In this document: piece by piece, positions 1-8,136 of the stretch | Position numbering within the stretch: position 1 is the first letter of the stretch | Layout: the number at the start of each line of letters is the position of its first letter | DNA from: Asanoa sp. WMMD1127 | Lineage (GTDB): Bacteria; Actinomycetota; Actinomycetes; Mycobacteriales; Micromonosporaceae | Length of the DNA: 64,000 nt | Assembly: GCF_029626225.1 (NCBI RefSeq) | Contig: NZ_JARUBP010000001.1 | Coordinates: forward strand, 5,890,001-5,954,000 | Direction: 5' to 3' | Program-made: the position numbers and the translations under genes | Notes under the pieces: generated by a model | Databases searched by the model: none | What the model was told of the DNA's origin: nothing | What the model saw: only the letters and a program-made list of their open reading frames with translations

Positions 1-42
1 GTAGGAGTGCACTCCGCGGGCCACCCGGGGGAAGTAGCTCAT
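1..42 (-). CDS. 5' end of an unidentified gene cut by the window edge
   Basis: Only the first 14 codons are visible (MSYFPRVARGVHSY). The ATG overlaps the stop codon of the GH38-like gene in an ATGA arrangement, so the gene is the next member of the leftward glycoside-hydrolase operon and is probably translationally coupled to it. Too little is present to name a family. From context it is probably another enzyme of the same glycan pathway, which is inference only. Confidence 0.6.
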   Translation of the reverse strand, partial: MSYFPRVARGVHSY

Positions 43-2453
43 GACGCCTCCTCGGTGCGGTGGACGGTGGCCCAGACCTCGCGGTGCGCGTCGAGGTCGC
101 GGTCCTGCTTGCGGGCCTCGACCAGGTCGAGCACCACGGTGGTGATCTCGAACGGCCGCAGCGGCACGGACACCACGCCGTCCTCGACGGCGAGCGGCTC
201 GCGCAGCTCGCCGAGCGTGCTGGCCCGCCACGCGGCCGCCACCGTGCCGGCCACCACGAGCGACGCCGCACCGCCCGTGCCGGCGAACTCGACCAGCCGC
301 ATCAGCACCGGCCGGTCGAGCGTCGCCGCGGCGTGCCCCGGCAGCCCTGTCCCGGCGTACGACGTCTCGCGGTAGACGGCGGTGATGGCCGCGCCGGGCA
401 CGCCGTCGAGCCGGGCCAGCGAGAAGGCCGTGGGTCCGTGGCCGGCCTCCGTCGGGCGGGCGACCAGCACCGGCCGGGTGAACTCCTGCGCGAGCCGCCA
501 CCGGGTGGCCGGATCGAGATCCCCGCCGTGCGGCACGACGCGCATCCGGGCGTGCAGCGCCGCCGAGAAATGCGACTCGTCCCAGGGGTCCCGCATGGAC
601 AGCACGTTCCAGAAGCCGGACTCGGCCCGCAGGAAACCCTGGCTGCCGTCGTGCAGCCAGAGCAGCCCGCTGCCGTCGGCGGTCACCAGGTCGACCAGTT
701 GCAGGCCGGTGAACGGGTCGACGATCTCCTCGAACTCCTGCGGCGAGGTCATCCAGTCGCCGGTGGGGTACTTGCGTGGATAGCGGCCGCGACCGGTCAC
801 CGATGTCACCGCGTACGGGGTGTCGTGCAACACCGTCCGCACGTCGACGGCCGGCTCGACCAGGGTCATCAGGCTGGCGTGGTGTCGCCCGTCGGGTGGC
901 GCCAAGGCGTCGGTGTCGAACGACAGGTCGACCGCGTCGAGCTCCGGCGCGAGCGCCACCGTCAGCCGCAGCTCGTCACCGGCCGGAGACGCCAGGCGCA
1001 CGACCACCTGGTCGCCGGCGACGTCGACGGCGGCCGGCGTGTAGAGCTGCTTCATTCCGCCGCGCTCGCACCGCAGCCCGCCGAGGCCGGAGGGTCCACA
1101 GTCGACCCCACCGACCCGCGTCACCACCCCGCGCCGCCGGTCGACCGTCACGGCGAAGCCTCCCCGGCGCAGCGTGACCTCGACGCCGCTGACGTCGACC
1201 GCCACCGGCGGCACCGCCGGACCGGCGTCCGGACACACGGTCCAGCCCAGCGCAGGCACCTCGACCCGCCACCCGTCGACCACAGTGGACCGGCCCCAGC
1301 CGAGCGGGTTGAGCACCACGGTCCGGCCGGCCGGGCCGCCCACCCGGTCGGCCAGCGTCGCCACGGTCCGGTCCAGCACCGCCCGGCCCAGTGCGTGGCC
1401 GCGCTCGAGTCCCGCGTACCCGACGTGCCCGCACAGCCCTTCGCACTCGTCGTTGTCGTGGTGCTGGAAGGCCAGCAGCTCGCGCCAGCCTTCCTCCAGC
1501 TCCCAGACCGGATAGACGTCCCAGTGCGGATACGGTCGCCCCAACCGCCCGGCCAGCACGCTGAGCGCCTCGGCGGAGAGCAGCACCTGCTCGGTCTCGC
1601 GGCTGCGCCGGTGGCCGCGGTCGCCGTTCTTGCCGAGGCTCATGCCGTGGAAGACGTCGTCCATGGTGTAGCGCCGCACCGGAGCGTCCGACCCGACCGC
1701 GTCGAGCACCTCCGACAACGTGCCGAACCGGATGTCGACGCCCGGCATGGCCAGCAGCTCCGTCATCCCGTCGACCAGCAGCTCGGACCGGCACATCCAG
1801 TCCGGCGAGGGCAGCAGCTCCAGCCACTGCTGGACGACGGGAGCGGGCGAGTCGGTGAGCAACGGGTGGGAGCGCAGCGCGGCGAAGTCCTCCGGCCACT
1901 GGTGCAGGTTGAGTGGACCCCGGGGCGTGCTGAGGATCCGGGTGCCGTCGAGGCCCTCCCACCGGATGGCCGGCGCGTCCTCGACCGGGACGTGCGGCGT
2001 GTGCCAGGTCCACTGGAAGAACAGCGACGCGTAGCGGTAGCCGGTGTCGGCCAGGAGCTGCGGCAGCTGCGGGTAGAAGGAGAACTCCTCCTCCCAGAAG
2101 CTGACCGGCCGGACCCCGAGCAGGCGGGTCACGGCCCGGATCCCGTACGTCAGCTGGCGCACCGCCGACTCGCCGTGGTGGAACAGCGGGTACGGCTGAC
2201 CGTAGCTGGCGCCGACGACCTCCACCGTGCCGTCGGTCACCGCGGCCCGCAGCGCGTCGAGGGCCGCCGGCTCCTCCGCCGCCATCCGCTCGAACCCCAC
2301 ACCGTCGACGTTCAGGTTGCCCCGGGCGCCGGTGGCCGCGCTGAACGCCAGCATGTCCCGCACGGACGCGCCGAGCACGCCGTACCCCCACAGCCACTGC
2401 ATGTCGACCCAGTGGAAGTGGTTGCCGAACGTGTACCAGACCGGCCGGCTCAC
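39..2453 (-). CDS. GH38-like glycosidase (alpha-mannosidase-like)
   Basis: A cytoplasmic protein of 804 residues with no signal peptide. The N-terminus (NHFHWVDMQW) corresponds to the zinc-binding start of family GH38 alpha-mannosidases, a segment near residue 120 (FWEEEFSFYPQLPQLL) to the nucleophile region, and FQHHDNDECEGLCGHVG near residue 330 to the later conserved His-Asp region. The C-terminal half is beta-rich, as in GH38. The key motifs are not canonical: the usual H-x-D zinc pair reads H-W-V-D, and Glu sits where the Asp nucleophile is expected, so activity and specificity may differ from classical mannosidases. The GTG start overlaps the stop of the GH127 gene by 4 bp (GTGA), so the two are coupled in the LacI-led operon. 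It probably trims oligosaccharides brought in by the neighbouring ABC importer. Confidence 0.75.
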   Translation of the reverse strand: MSRPVWYTFGNHFHWVDMQWLWGYGVLGASVRDMLAFSAATGARGNLNVDGVGFERMAAEEPAALDALRAAVTDGTVEVVGASYGQPYPLFHHGESAVRQLTYGIRAVTRLLGVRPVSFWEEEFSFYPQLPQLLADTGYRYASLFFQWTWHTPHVPVEDAPAIRWEGLDGTRILSTPRGPLNLHQWPEDFAALRSHPLLTDSPAPVVQQWLELLPSPDWMCRSELLVDGMTELLAMPGVDIRFGTLSEVLDAVGSDAPVRRYTMDDVFHGMSLGKNGDRGHRRSRETEQVLLSAEALSVLAGRLGRPYPHWDVYPVWELEEGWRELLAFQHHDNDECEGLCGHVGYAGLERGHALGRAVLDRTVATLADRVGGPAGRTVVLNPLGWGRSTVVDGWRVEVPALGWTVCPDAGPAVPPVAVDVSGVEVTLRRGGFAVTVDRRRGVVTRVGGVDCGPSGLGGLRCERGGMKQLYTPAAVDVAGDQVVVRLASPAGDELRLTVALAPELDAVDLSFDTDALAPPDGRHHASLMTLVEPAVDVRTVLHDTPYAVTSVTGRGRYPRKYPTGDWMTSPQEFEEIVDPFTGLQLVDLVTADGSGLLWLHDGSQGFLRAESGFWNVLSMRDPWDESHFSAALHARMRVVPHGGDLDPATRWRLAQEFTRPVLVARPTEAGHGPTAFSLARLDGVPGAAITAVYRETSYAGTGLPGHAAATLDRPVLMRLVEFAGTGGAASLVVAGTVAAAWRASTLGELREPLAVEDGVVSVPLRPFEITTVVLDLVEARKQDRDLDAHREVWATVHRTEEAS

Positions 2454-4318
2454 CGGTCGGCCAGCGGCACGAACACCCGCATCGCGCCGGGCTCCCGGTT
2501 GGCCCAGGCGTAGTAGGGGATGGCGGTGACCCGCGCGGCCGTGCCCGGCGCGGGAGCGGCGGCGAGCGGCCGGTACAGCGGGCCGTCGTCAGGCGCGACG
2601 GCCGACCCGTCGGCGGTCAGCGTGGTGACGCCGCCGAGCAGATCCGGCCGGTGGTCGGCCGTCCACGCCTCCGCGCCCGTCAGCCGCAGGTCGTCGACCG
2701 GCACGTCGTGGTCGGCCTGCTCGACGCAGTAGACGAGGGGCCCGCGGGCCAGCGCCACCCGGTGGTGGGTGGCCGCCACCCGCGGGTGCGCGACCAGCGC
2801 CCGCACCGGCGTGCCGAAGGTCAGCTCCACGACGTCGCCGGGGGCCCAGGTCCGCCGCAGCGACACCCATGGCCCGGAGACGGTTACCGGCGCGCCGTTG
2901 ACCACGACCGTCACGTCGTCACCGGCCCAGCCCGGCAGGGGCAGGAAGAGCGTGAACTCGCTGGGAGCGGCCGGCGACACGGTCACCCGCACGGCGCCGT
3001 CCCACGGCAGCGAGGTGTCCAGCGCGACGGACACCGGCGTGCCGTCCGCCAGCCGCAGCGCGGCCTCGTTGCCGATGTAGAGCTGCGCCCACAGCCCTTC
3101 CTCGCTGGTCGTCCACAGGTAACCGGGCAGCGAGGCCAGCAGCCGCGCGATGTTGGGTGGGCAGCAGGCGCAGTCGAACCACGGCTCCCGGCGATGCCGG
3201 CCGGCGTCCGCGAGCGGGTTCTGGTAGAAGAACTCCGTCCCCGACTGCGACAGCCCGGGCAGCACGCCGTTGTGCAGTGCGGTCTCCACGACGTCGCGGT
3301 ACTGCGGCTCGCCGGTGAGCAGCAGCAGCCGCCAGGCCAGGAAGATGTGCGCGATCGAGGCACAGGTCTCGTTGTAGGCACGGTCCGGCAGCTCGTACGC
3401 GTCGCCGAACGCTTCGCCGTCCCATCGCGCGCCGACTCCCCCGGTGACCGCGGTCTTGCCCCCGGCCAGGTCGGCCCAGAGCCGTTCCAGCGCCGCCCGC
3501 AACGAGGCGTCGCCGGTCTCCAGCACCACGTCCGCCATCCCGGCGTAAAGGTAGAGCGCCCGCACCGCGTGCCCCGTCACCCGGTCCTGCGCGCGCACCG
3601 GCTGGTGGTCGATCAGGTACTCGCTGCCGTCCAGCACTCCCCGACCGCGCGAGTCCAGCTGCCAGGTGGCCAGCCTCAGCCAGCGCTCGTCGCCGGTGGT
3701 CCGGTAGAGCTCGACCAGCGCCATCTCGAGGCCGGGGTGACCGCACGTGCCCGGCGCCTCGCCGGGGGCGAAGCGGGTGGCGATGTGGGTGCAAGCCGCC
3801 ACCGCGACGTCGAGCAGGTCGGTTCGCCCAGTGGCCCGCATGTGCGCGACAGCCGCCGCCACCAGGTGCCCGATGCAGTACATCTCGTGCCGCACCACCA
3901 GGTCGGTCCAGCGCTCGCCGACCCGGTCGACCGAGAAGTACGTGTTGAGATAGCCGTCGGCGTCCTGCGCCCCGGCCACCAGCTTGATCACCGCGTCGAG
4001 CCGGTCGGCGAGCTCCGGGGACGGGTCGGTGGCAAGGGTCCACGAGGCCGCCTCGATCCATTTGTACACGTCGGAGTCGGAGTAGTAGCGGCCGCTGAAG
4101 CCGCCGCCGACGCTGCCGGCCGCTCGGGCGAAGTTGCGCAGCGCGCCGGTCGTCTCGCACTGCTGGTGCTGCGCCGGGATGGTCACCTCACGGTTGCGCC
4201 GCAGCCGGGGCGCCCAGAAGTCGTCGGTGATCCGGACGTCCCGTGGCGCGACCGGCCGGAGCCGGGCGTGCCCGCTGGCGGTGGTGTCGACGACGGGGCC
4301 GGGGCGGTGCTCAGACAT
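2450..4318 (-). CDS. GH127 beta-L-arabinofuranosidase family protein
   Basis: A protein of 622 residues matching the GH127/DUF1680 family (COG3533), cysteine glycosidases that release terminal beta-L-arabinofuranose or related sugars. The zinc-cysteine centre is visible: Glu317 and Cys319 in YNETCAS, and the Cys385-Cys386 pair in DCACCPPN, matching the Glu-x-Cys and Cys-Cys ligands of the Bifidobacterium enzyme. An (alpha/alpha)6 barrel (about 1-440) is followed by a beta-sandwich C-terminus. There is no signal peptide, so it acts in the cytoplasm. The ATG is chosen because GGGAG lies just upstream and the family alignment begins nearby; a longer open frame runs antisense-like into the LacI gene and is not credible. 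It lies 71 bp downstream of the LacI gene and is coupled to the GH38-like gene. The substrate could also be another furanoside. Confidence 0.88.
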   Translation of the reverse strand: MSEHRPGPVVDTTASGHARLRPVAPRDVRITDDFWAPRLRRNREVTIPAQHQQCETTGALRNFARAAGSVGGGFSGRYYSDSDVYKWIEAASWTLATDPSPELADRLDAVIKLVAGAQDADGYLNTYFSVDRVGERWTDLVVRHEMYCIGHLVAAAVAHMRATGRTDLLDVAVAACTHIATRFAPGEAPGTCGHPGLEMALVELYRTTGDERWLRLATWQLDSRGRGVLDGSEYLIDHQPVRAQDRVTGHAVRALYLYAGMADVVLETGDASLRAALERLWADLAGGKTAVTGGVGARWDGEAFGDAYELPDRAYNETCASIAHIFLAWRLLLLTGEPQYRDVVETALHNGVLPGLSQSGTEFFYQNPLADAGRHRREPWFDCACCPPNIARLLASLPGYLWTTSEEGLWAQLYIGNEAALRLADGTPVSVALDTSLPWDGAVRVTVSPAAPSEFTLFLPLPGWAGDDVTVVVNGAPVTVSGPWVSLRRTWAPGDVVELTFGTPVRALVAHPRVAATHHRVALARGPLVYCVEQADHDVPVDDLRLTGAEAWTADHRPDLLGGVTTLTADGSAVAPDDGPLYRPLAAAPAPGTAARVTAIPYYAWANREPGAMRVFVPLADR

Positions 4319-4389
4319 GCGGAACTCCCATGCGGTCGTGCGGGGGCGCCGCGCCCGGCGGCCGGGCACGGTGCGCGATGGTGAGAGGG

Positions 4390-5436
4390 TCAGGCGTCGG
4401 GTACGAGCGGTGAGTCGTCCAGCCATTCGGTGCTGTCGGTGATCGGGGCCGGGCAGGACGCGCGGACTGCGAGCGAGCAGGGCAGCTTCTGGATGCCGGG
4501 TTCGGGTGCGCCGTCGATGGCCCGCAGCAGGCTCTCGGCGGCCAGCCGGCCCAGCCGGTAGAGGTTCATGTCGACCGAGCAGAGCGCCGGCCGGGTGGCC
4601 GCGGCGATCAGCGTCCAGTTGTCGAAGCCGACCAGAGCCACGTCGTCGGGGATCCGCACGCCCAGGCCGCCGAGCGCGTCCGCGACACCCCGGCCGATCT
4701 GGTCGCTGCCGCAGAAGATGCCGTCGACCTGCCGCTCGGCCAGCAGCTTCTGCGCGGCCTGGAAGCCGGTGCGCTCGGTGAACGGCCCGTACGTGATCAG
4801 GTCGTCGGGCAGCTCCAGGTCGGCCTCGGCCAGCGCCCGCCGGGCCCCGGCGATCCGCTCCCGGACGGCGAGCACCGACGCGGGCCCGGTGATGTGCGCG
4901 ATCCGCCGGCAACCTTGGCGCAGCAGCTGCCGGGCCGCCAGCCAACCACCATGCTCGTCGTCGACCGTGAGGCTGCTGTCGGCGGGATCGCGCGACGTGG
5001 TGTACGCGTAGACGACCGGGAACGGCAGGCTGCGGGGCAACGGTGGGGCGGGGTCGGTGGCCCGACCCGTGATGATCAGCCCGTCCACCCGGCGGGCGGC
5101 CAGCACGTCGAGGTAGTGCCGCTCCCGCACCGCGTCGCGGCGGGCGTCACAGAGCAGCAGGCTCGCCGTGTCGACCGACAGTGCGTCCTCGACCCCGCCC
5201 AGCAACGGTGGCGTGAATCGGCCGTAACCGTCGCGGGTCAGCAGGCCGACCGTGTAGGTGCGGCCCGTGGTCAGCGAGCTCGCGTTGCGGTTGGGCCGGA
5301 ACTCCAGCTCCCGCGCGACGTCGAGGATCCGTTGCCGGGTCTCCGGCCGCATCCGTCCCTTGCCGTTGAGGCCCTTGGAGGCGGTGGCCACGGAGACGCC
5401 GGCAGCACGGGCGATGTCGCGGATCGTGGACGCCAC
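4390..5436 (-). CDS. LacI-family transcriptional regulator of the glycan locus
   Basis: A 348-residue LacI/GalR repressor. The first 50 residues hold the helix-turn-helix and hinge (TIRDIARAAGVSVATASKGLN, then FRPNRNASSL). The rest is a periplasmic-binding-protein-like sugar sensor (VGLLTRDGYG ... VDGLIITGR ... GFQAAQKLLAERQVDGIFCGSDQIG ... DVALVGFDNW). Two GTG codons compete as start. The first (5442) abuts the purine-rich GAAGGGG with no spacer, whereas the second (5436) has a normal 5-base gap, so 5436 is preferred. It heads the leftward operon with GH127 and the GH38-like gene and is divergent from the ABC importer operon. The GGGAAAC/GTTTCCC palindromes between them are the obvious binding sites, with an imported oligosaccharide as likely inducer. 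Confidence 0.9.
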   Translation of the reverse strand: MASTIRDIARAAGVSVATASKGLNGKGRMRPETRQRILDVARELEFRPNRNASSLTTGRTYTVGLLTRDGYGRFTPPLLGGVEDALSVDTASLLLCDARRDAVRERHYLDVLAARRVDGLIITGRATDPAPPLPRSLPFPVVYAYTTSRDPADSSLTVDDEHGGWLAARQLLRQGCRRIAHITGPASVLAVRERIAGARRALAEADLELPDDLITYGPFTERTGFQAAQKLLAERQVDGIFCGSDQIGRGVADALGGLGVRIPDDVALVGFDNWTLIAAATRPALCSVDMNLYRLGRLAAESLLRAIDGAPEPGIQKLPCSLAVRASCPAPITDSTEWLDDSPLVPDA

Positions 5437-5460
5437 TGCCACCCCTTCAGGCCAGGTTGA

Positions 5461-5480
5461 GAAAACGCTTGCGCGGTTTC
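5461..5480. promoter_or_regulatory. Imperfect palindrome, candidate LacI operator near the lacI start
   Basis: The arms GAAAACGC and GCGGTTTC form a LacI-type inverted repeat (7 of 10 half-site pairs match) located 25 bp upstream of the regulator's start codon. The position fits autoregulation of the leftward operon. The GAAA/TTTC core resembles the stronger palindrome on the importer side. Confidence 0.45.
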
Positions 5481-5583
5481 GGGAAGCTTGCGGGCCGAGC
5501 TCGCGATGCGGCTCAGGCTCGGATGGCTACCGAACGTAGACGGGCGCGGCGGTGAACGCCAGAGGTCGAGCGCGGTTCATGTT

Positions 5584-5599
5584 GGGAAACTGGTTTCCC
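5584..5599. promoter_or_regulatory. Perfect palindromic operator upstream of the ABC/GH operon
   Basis: GGGAAAC-TG-GTTTCCC is a perfect 7-bp inverted repeat with a 2-bp centre. A second GTTTCCC half-site follows at 5620-5626, exactly 27 bp later and inside the putative promoter spacer. A third short palindrome (GGAACGTTCC) is at 5660-5669. Size and symmetry are typical of LacI-family operators, and the adjacent divergent lacI gene is the natural source of the repressor. Confidence 0.6.
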
Positions 5600-5604
5600 T
5601 GAGC

Positions 5605-5641
5605 TTGACCATTGACGCCGTTTCCCTGGCGTGGTTACGGT
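5605..5641 (+). promoter_or_regulatory. Candidate promoter of the ABC importer operon
   Basis: Two overlapping -35-like hexamers are present (TTGACC at 5605-5610, TTGACG at 5612-5617). The second is followed after 18 bp by TACGGT (5636-5641), an acceptable actinomycete -10. The GTTTCCC half-site at 5620-5626 lies within the spacer and the full palindrome lies directly upstream, so repressor binding would block polymerase. Transcript start is not determined. Confidence 0.4.
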
Positions 5642-5765
5642 CCCAGCCAAGTTTCCGGCGGAACGTTCCCTGGCGACAGCGAGGTGTCGGCCCTCGCTCC
5701 GCCCTCGTGTCTGCATCCCGGCGTCCGTGCCGGGCCCACGTCCCACCCCCCACGGCAGGAGCGAG

Positions 5766-7172
5766 ATGAACGACAACGACATGCGCGGCGGCTCGACGAG
5801 CCGCCGGACCTTGTTGCGCTGGGGATTCGGCGCCGCGGCGGCCGTGACCGCCGGCCCGCTGCTGGCCGCCTGTGGATCAGGCGACGACGAAGCGTCGGCC
5901 GACGGCGAGGTCACGCTCAAGGTGGTCGGCTTCCAGGTGCCGCCCGAGGAGAAGGGCTCCGACCTCGACAAGGCGTACCAGAAGTTCCTCGGCGACTTCC
6001 AGGCGGCGAACCCGAAGATCAAGATCGACTCGATCCAGGCGCCGCCGAACTTCGACACGCAGATCATCGTCGACCTGGCCTCCGGCAGCGCCCCCGACCT
6101 GTGGTCGCAGGACGCCTCCAGCCTGGCTCCGCTGATCCAGCGCAAGCTGCTGCTCGACATGCGGAAGATCACCGAGGCGCTGCCGGCGCTGGACACCGGC
6201 CGGTTCTTCCCCCAGGTGCTGGAGATCCACAAGGGCGAGGACGGTGGCATCTACGGCCTGCCGAACGACTTCACCCCGATGGTCGTCTACTACAACCCGA
6301 CGCTGTTCACCAAGGCCGGCATCACGCCGCCGCAGCGCGGCTGGACCTGGGACGACCAGCTCGCCGCCGCGCAGAAGCTGACGCTCGACAACAAGGGCCG
6401 CAACCGGCTCGACCCCGCGTTCGACGAGAACAACGTGGTGCAGTGGGGCTACCGGCTCAGCCAGTACGCGTACCAGTGGGTCTACCGAATCTGGCAGAAC
6501 GGCGGCGACGTGGTCTCGCCCGACCACAAGACAGCCACCGGTTTCCTGGACGCGCCGGCCGCGGTCGAGGCGATCCAGTGGTACGCCGACCTGGTGCTCA
6601 AGCACAAGGTGGCGCCGCCACCGTCCACGTTGGAGAAGATGACGAACGCCTCGGACGCCAACGCGCTGTTCCTCGACGGCAAGTTCGGCATGTACGACAG
6701 CGGCCACTGGGCGCTGGTCGGCCTGACCGGGGCCAAGGGCTACTCGCCGGACAAGGTGGGCGTGGTGCCGCAGCCGAAGCGGGCGACCGAGGCGACCGCG
6801 CTCTACGAGTCGAGCTTCGTGCTCCGGCACGACCTGCCCAAGGCCAAGCACAAGGCGGCCGCGCAGTTCATCGAGGCGGCGACGAACCGCGGCTACCAGG
6901 ACACCAAAGCGATCACCGGTATCGCGATCTCGGCCAATGCGCAGGCGGCCGACGCGTCGCTGTCGAGCGACGCCGCCAAGTTCGCGACGCTGGACAAGGT
7001 GTTCGTGGACGCGACGACGGCCGGGCGACCCCCGTACGGCTCCAAGATCGGCGCTTACCCGACGATCGAGAAGGCCCTCGACGGCATGATGGAGAAGATC
7101 CTCCGGGGCGAGCCGGTGCAGGCCCAGATAGCCGCGACGATCACCGCGATCAACCGTGAGCTAGGCAAGTGA
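5766..7172 (+). CDS. ABC sugar importer substrate-binding lipoprotein
   Basis: A 468-residue extracellular solute-binding protein family 1 (MalE/UgpB type) that captures the oligosaccharide outside the cell. The N-terminus has twin arginines (SRRTLLRWGFG, residues 12-22) and a lipobox LLAAC with Cys36, so it is probably exported by Tat and lipid-anchored. The mature part begins with an acidic linker and then the usual alternating fold (LKVVGFQVP ... FDTQIIVDLASGSAPDLWSQD ... YGLPNDFTPMVVYYN). The ATG at 5766 has CAGGAG 5 bases upstream; the frame stays open further 5' but without a ribosome site. It is first in the operon, and its stop codon overlaps the GTG of the first permease. Confidence 0.92.
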   Translation: MNDNDMRGGSTSRRTLLRWGFGAAAAVTAGPLLAACGSGDDEASADGEVTLKVVGFQVPPEEKGSDLDKAYQKFLGDFQAANPKIKIDSIQAPPNFDTQIIVDLASGSAPDLWSQDASSLAPLIQRKLLLDMRKITEALPALDTGRFFPQVLEIHKGEDGGIYGLPNDFTPMVVYYNPTLFTKAGITPPQRGWTWDDQLAAAQKLTLDNKGRNRLDPAFDENNVVQWGYRLSQYAYQWVYRIWQNGGDVVSPDHKTATGFLDAPAAVEAIQWYADLVLKHKVAPPPSTLEKMTNASDANALFLDGKFGMYDSGHWALVGLTGAKGYSPDKVGVVPQPKRATEATALYESSFVLRHDLPKAKHKAAAQFIEAATNRGYQDTKAITGIAISANAQAADASLSSDAAKFATLDKVFVDATTAGRPPYGSKIGAYPTIEKALDGMMEKILRGEPVQAQIAATITAINRELGK

Positions 7173-8125
7173 CCAGCGCCGTCGAGGCCGGCGCCGGGCC
7201 GGACGCACCCGCCACGAGCGGTGACCGTCCGGCCCGGCGCCGCCGGCGCCGGCGCTCCGAGCGGGCCGGCTACCTGTTCATCCTGCCGGCCACCGCCCAC
7301 CTCGTGCTGTTCGCGCTGGTGCCGATCCTGTTCAGCCTCTACCTGTCGTTCCACGAGTGGACCTCGCCGAGCTTCCTTGAGGCGCCGTTCGTCGGCTTCG
7401 ACAACTACGTCTCGCTGATGAGCGACGATCCGTTCTGGCACGCGATGTGGAACACCGCCTACTACACGGTGCTGTCGGTGCCGATCGGGATGGCGGTCAG
7501 CCTCGCGCTCGCGGTCGTGGTCAACACGAAGCTGCGCGGCGTCAACGTGTTCCGCGCGGTCTTCTTCCTACCCGTGATCACCTCTTGGGTGGCCGTGTCG
7601 GTCATCTGGATCACGCTGCTGTCCCCGGACGCCGGCCTGCTCAACTACCTGTTCCGCCTGGCGCATCTGCCCGAGCAGAACTGGCTGGACGACCCGCACT
7701 TCGCGATGTTCGCCATCGTGCTGATCAACACCTGGAAGACCGCCGGCTTCAGCATGGTGATCTGGCTGGCCGGGCTGCAGGCCGTGCCGCGCGAGCTGCT
7801 GGAGGCCGCCTCGATCGACGGCGCCGGCCGCTGGCGGCAGTTCTGGCACGTGACGCTGCCGCTGCTCGCGCCCACGACCATCTTCCTCGTCATCACTGGC
7901 GTGATCGGCGGGTTCCAGGTCTTCACGCCGATGTACGTGATCACCGAGGGCGGGCCGCTGGGCGCCACCGACGTCGCGGTCTACCACATCTACCAGCGGG
8001 CCTTCGAGGAGTTCTCGATGGGCTACGCGTCCGCGCAGGCCTGGGTGCTGTTCGCGGTGATCTTCGTAGTGACCCTGGTGCAGCTGTGGTTCATCCGCCG
8101 GCGCGGCGAGTCGAACCTGATCTGA
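7169..8125 (+). CDS. ABC sugar importer permease (MalF/UgpA type)
   Basis: A 318-residue inner-membrane permease. After an arginine-rich cytoplasmic head ([10 protein letters not shown]) come six predicted membrane segments, starting with the one around residues 35-60 (YLFILPATAHLVLFALVP). The EAA loop that docks the ATPase reads EAASIDGAGRWRQFWHVTLP near residue 210. The GTG start overlaps the stop of the binding-protein gene (GTGA), giving translational coupling. No ATPase gene is in the operon. In actinomycetes such importers commonly share a housekeeping MsiK-type ATPase encoded elsewhere, which is expected here by analogy. Confidence 0.93.
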   Translation: MTSAVEAGAGPDAPATSGDRPARRRRRRRSERAGYLFILPATAHLVLFALVPILFSLYLSFHEWTSPSFLEAPFVGFDNYVSLMSDDPFWHAMWNTAYYTVLSVPIGMAVSLALAVVVNTKLRGVNVFRAVFFLPVITSWVAVSVIWITLLSPDAGLLNYLFRLAHLPEQNWLDDPHFAMFAIVLINTWKTAGFSMVIWLAGLQAVPRELLEAASIDGAGRWRQFWHVTLPLLAPTTIFLVITGVIGGFQVFTPMYVITEGGPLGATDVAVYHIYQRAFEEFSMGYASAQAWVLFAVIFVVTLVQLWFIRRRGESNLI

Positions 8126-8136
8126 CGGAGAGCCTG

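Noticed and set aside
60-2513. An 817-codon open frame on the plus strand opposite the GH38-like gene
   Set aside because: Its product is rich in Arg, His, Pro and Gly with no recognisable motif. It mirrors the codon bias of the real minus-strand gene, an effect of very high GC content.
5612-7159. A 515-codon open frame overlapping the substrate-binding protein in another phase
   Set aside because: Low-complexity Arg/Gly/Pro product and no ribosome site. The other frame has a Tat signal, a lipobox and a complete solute-binding fold.
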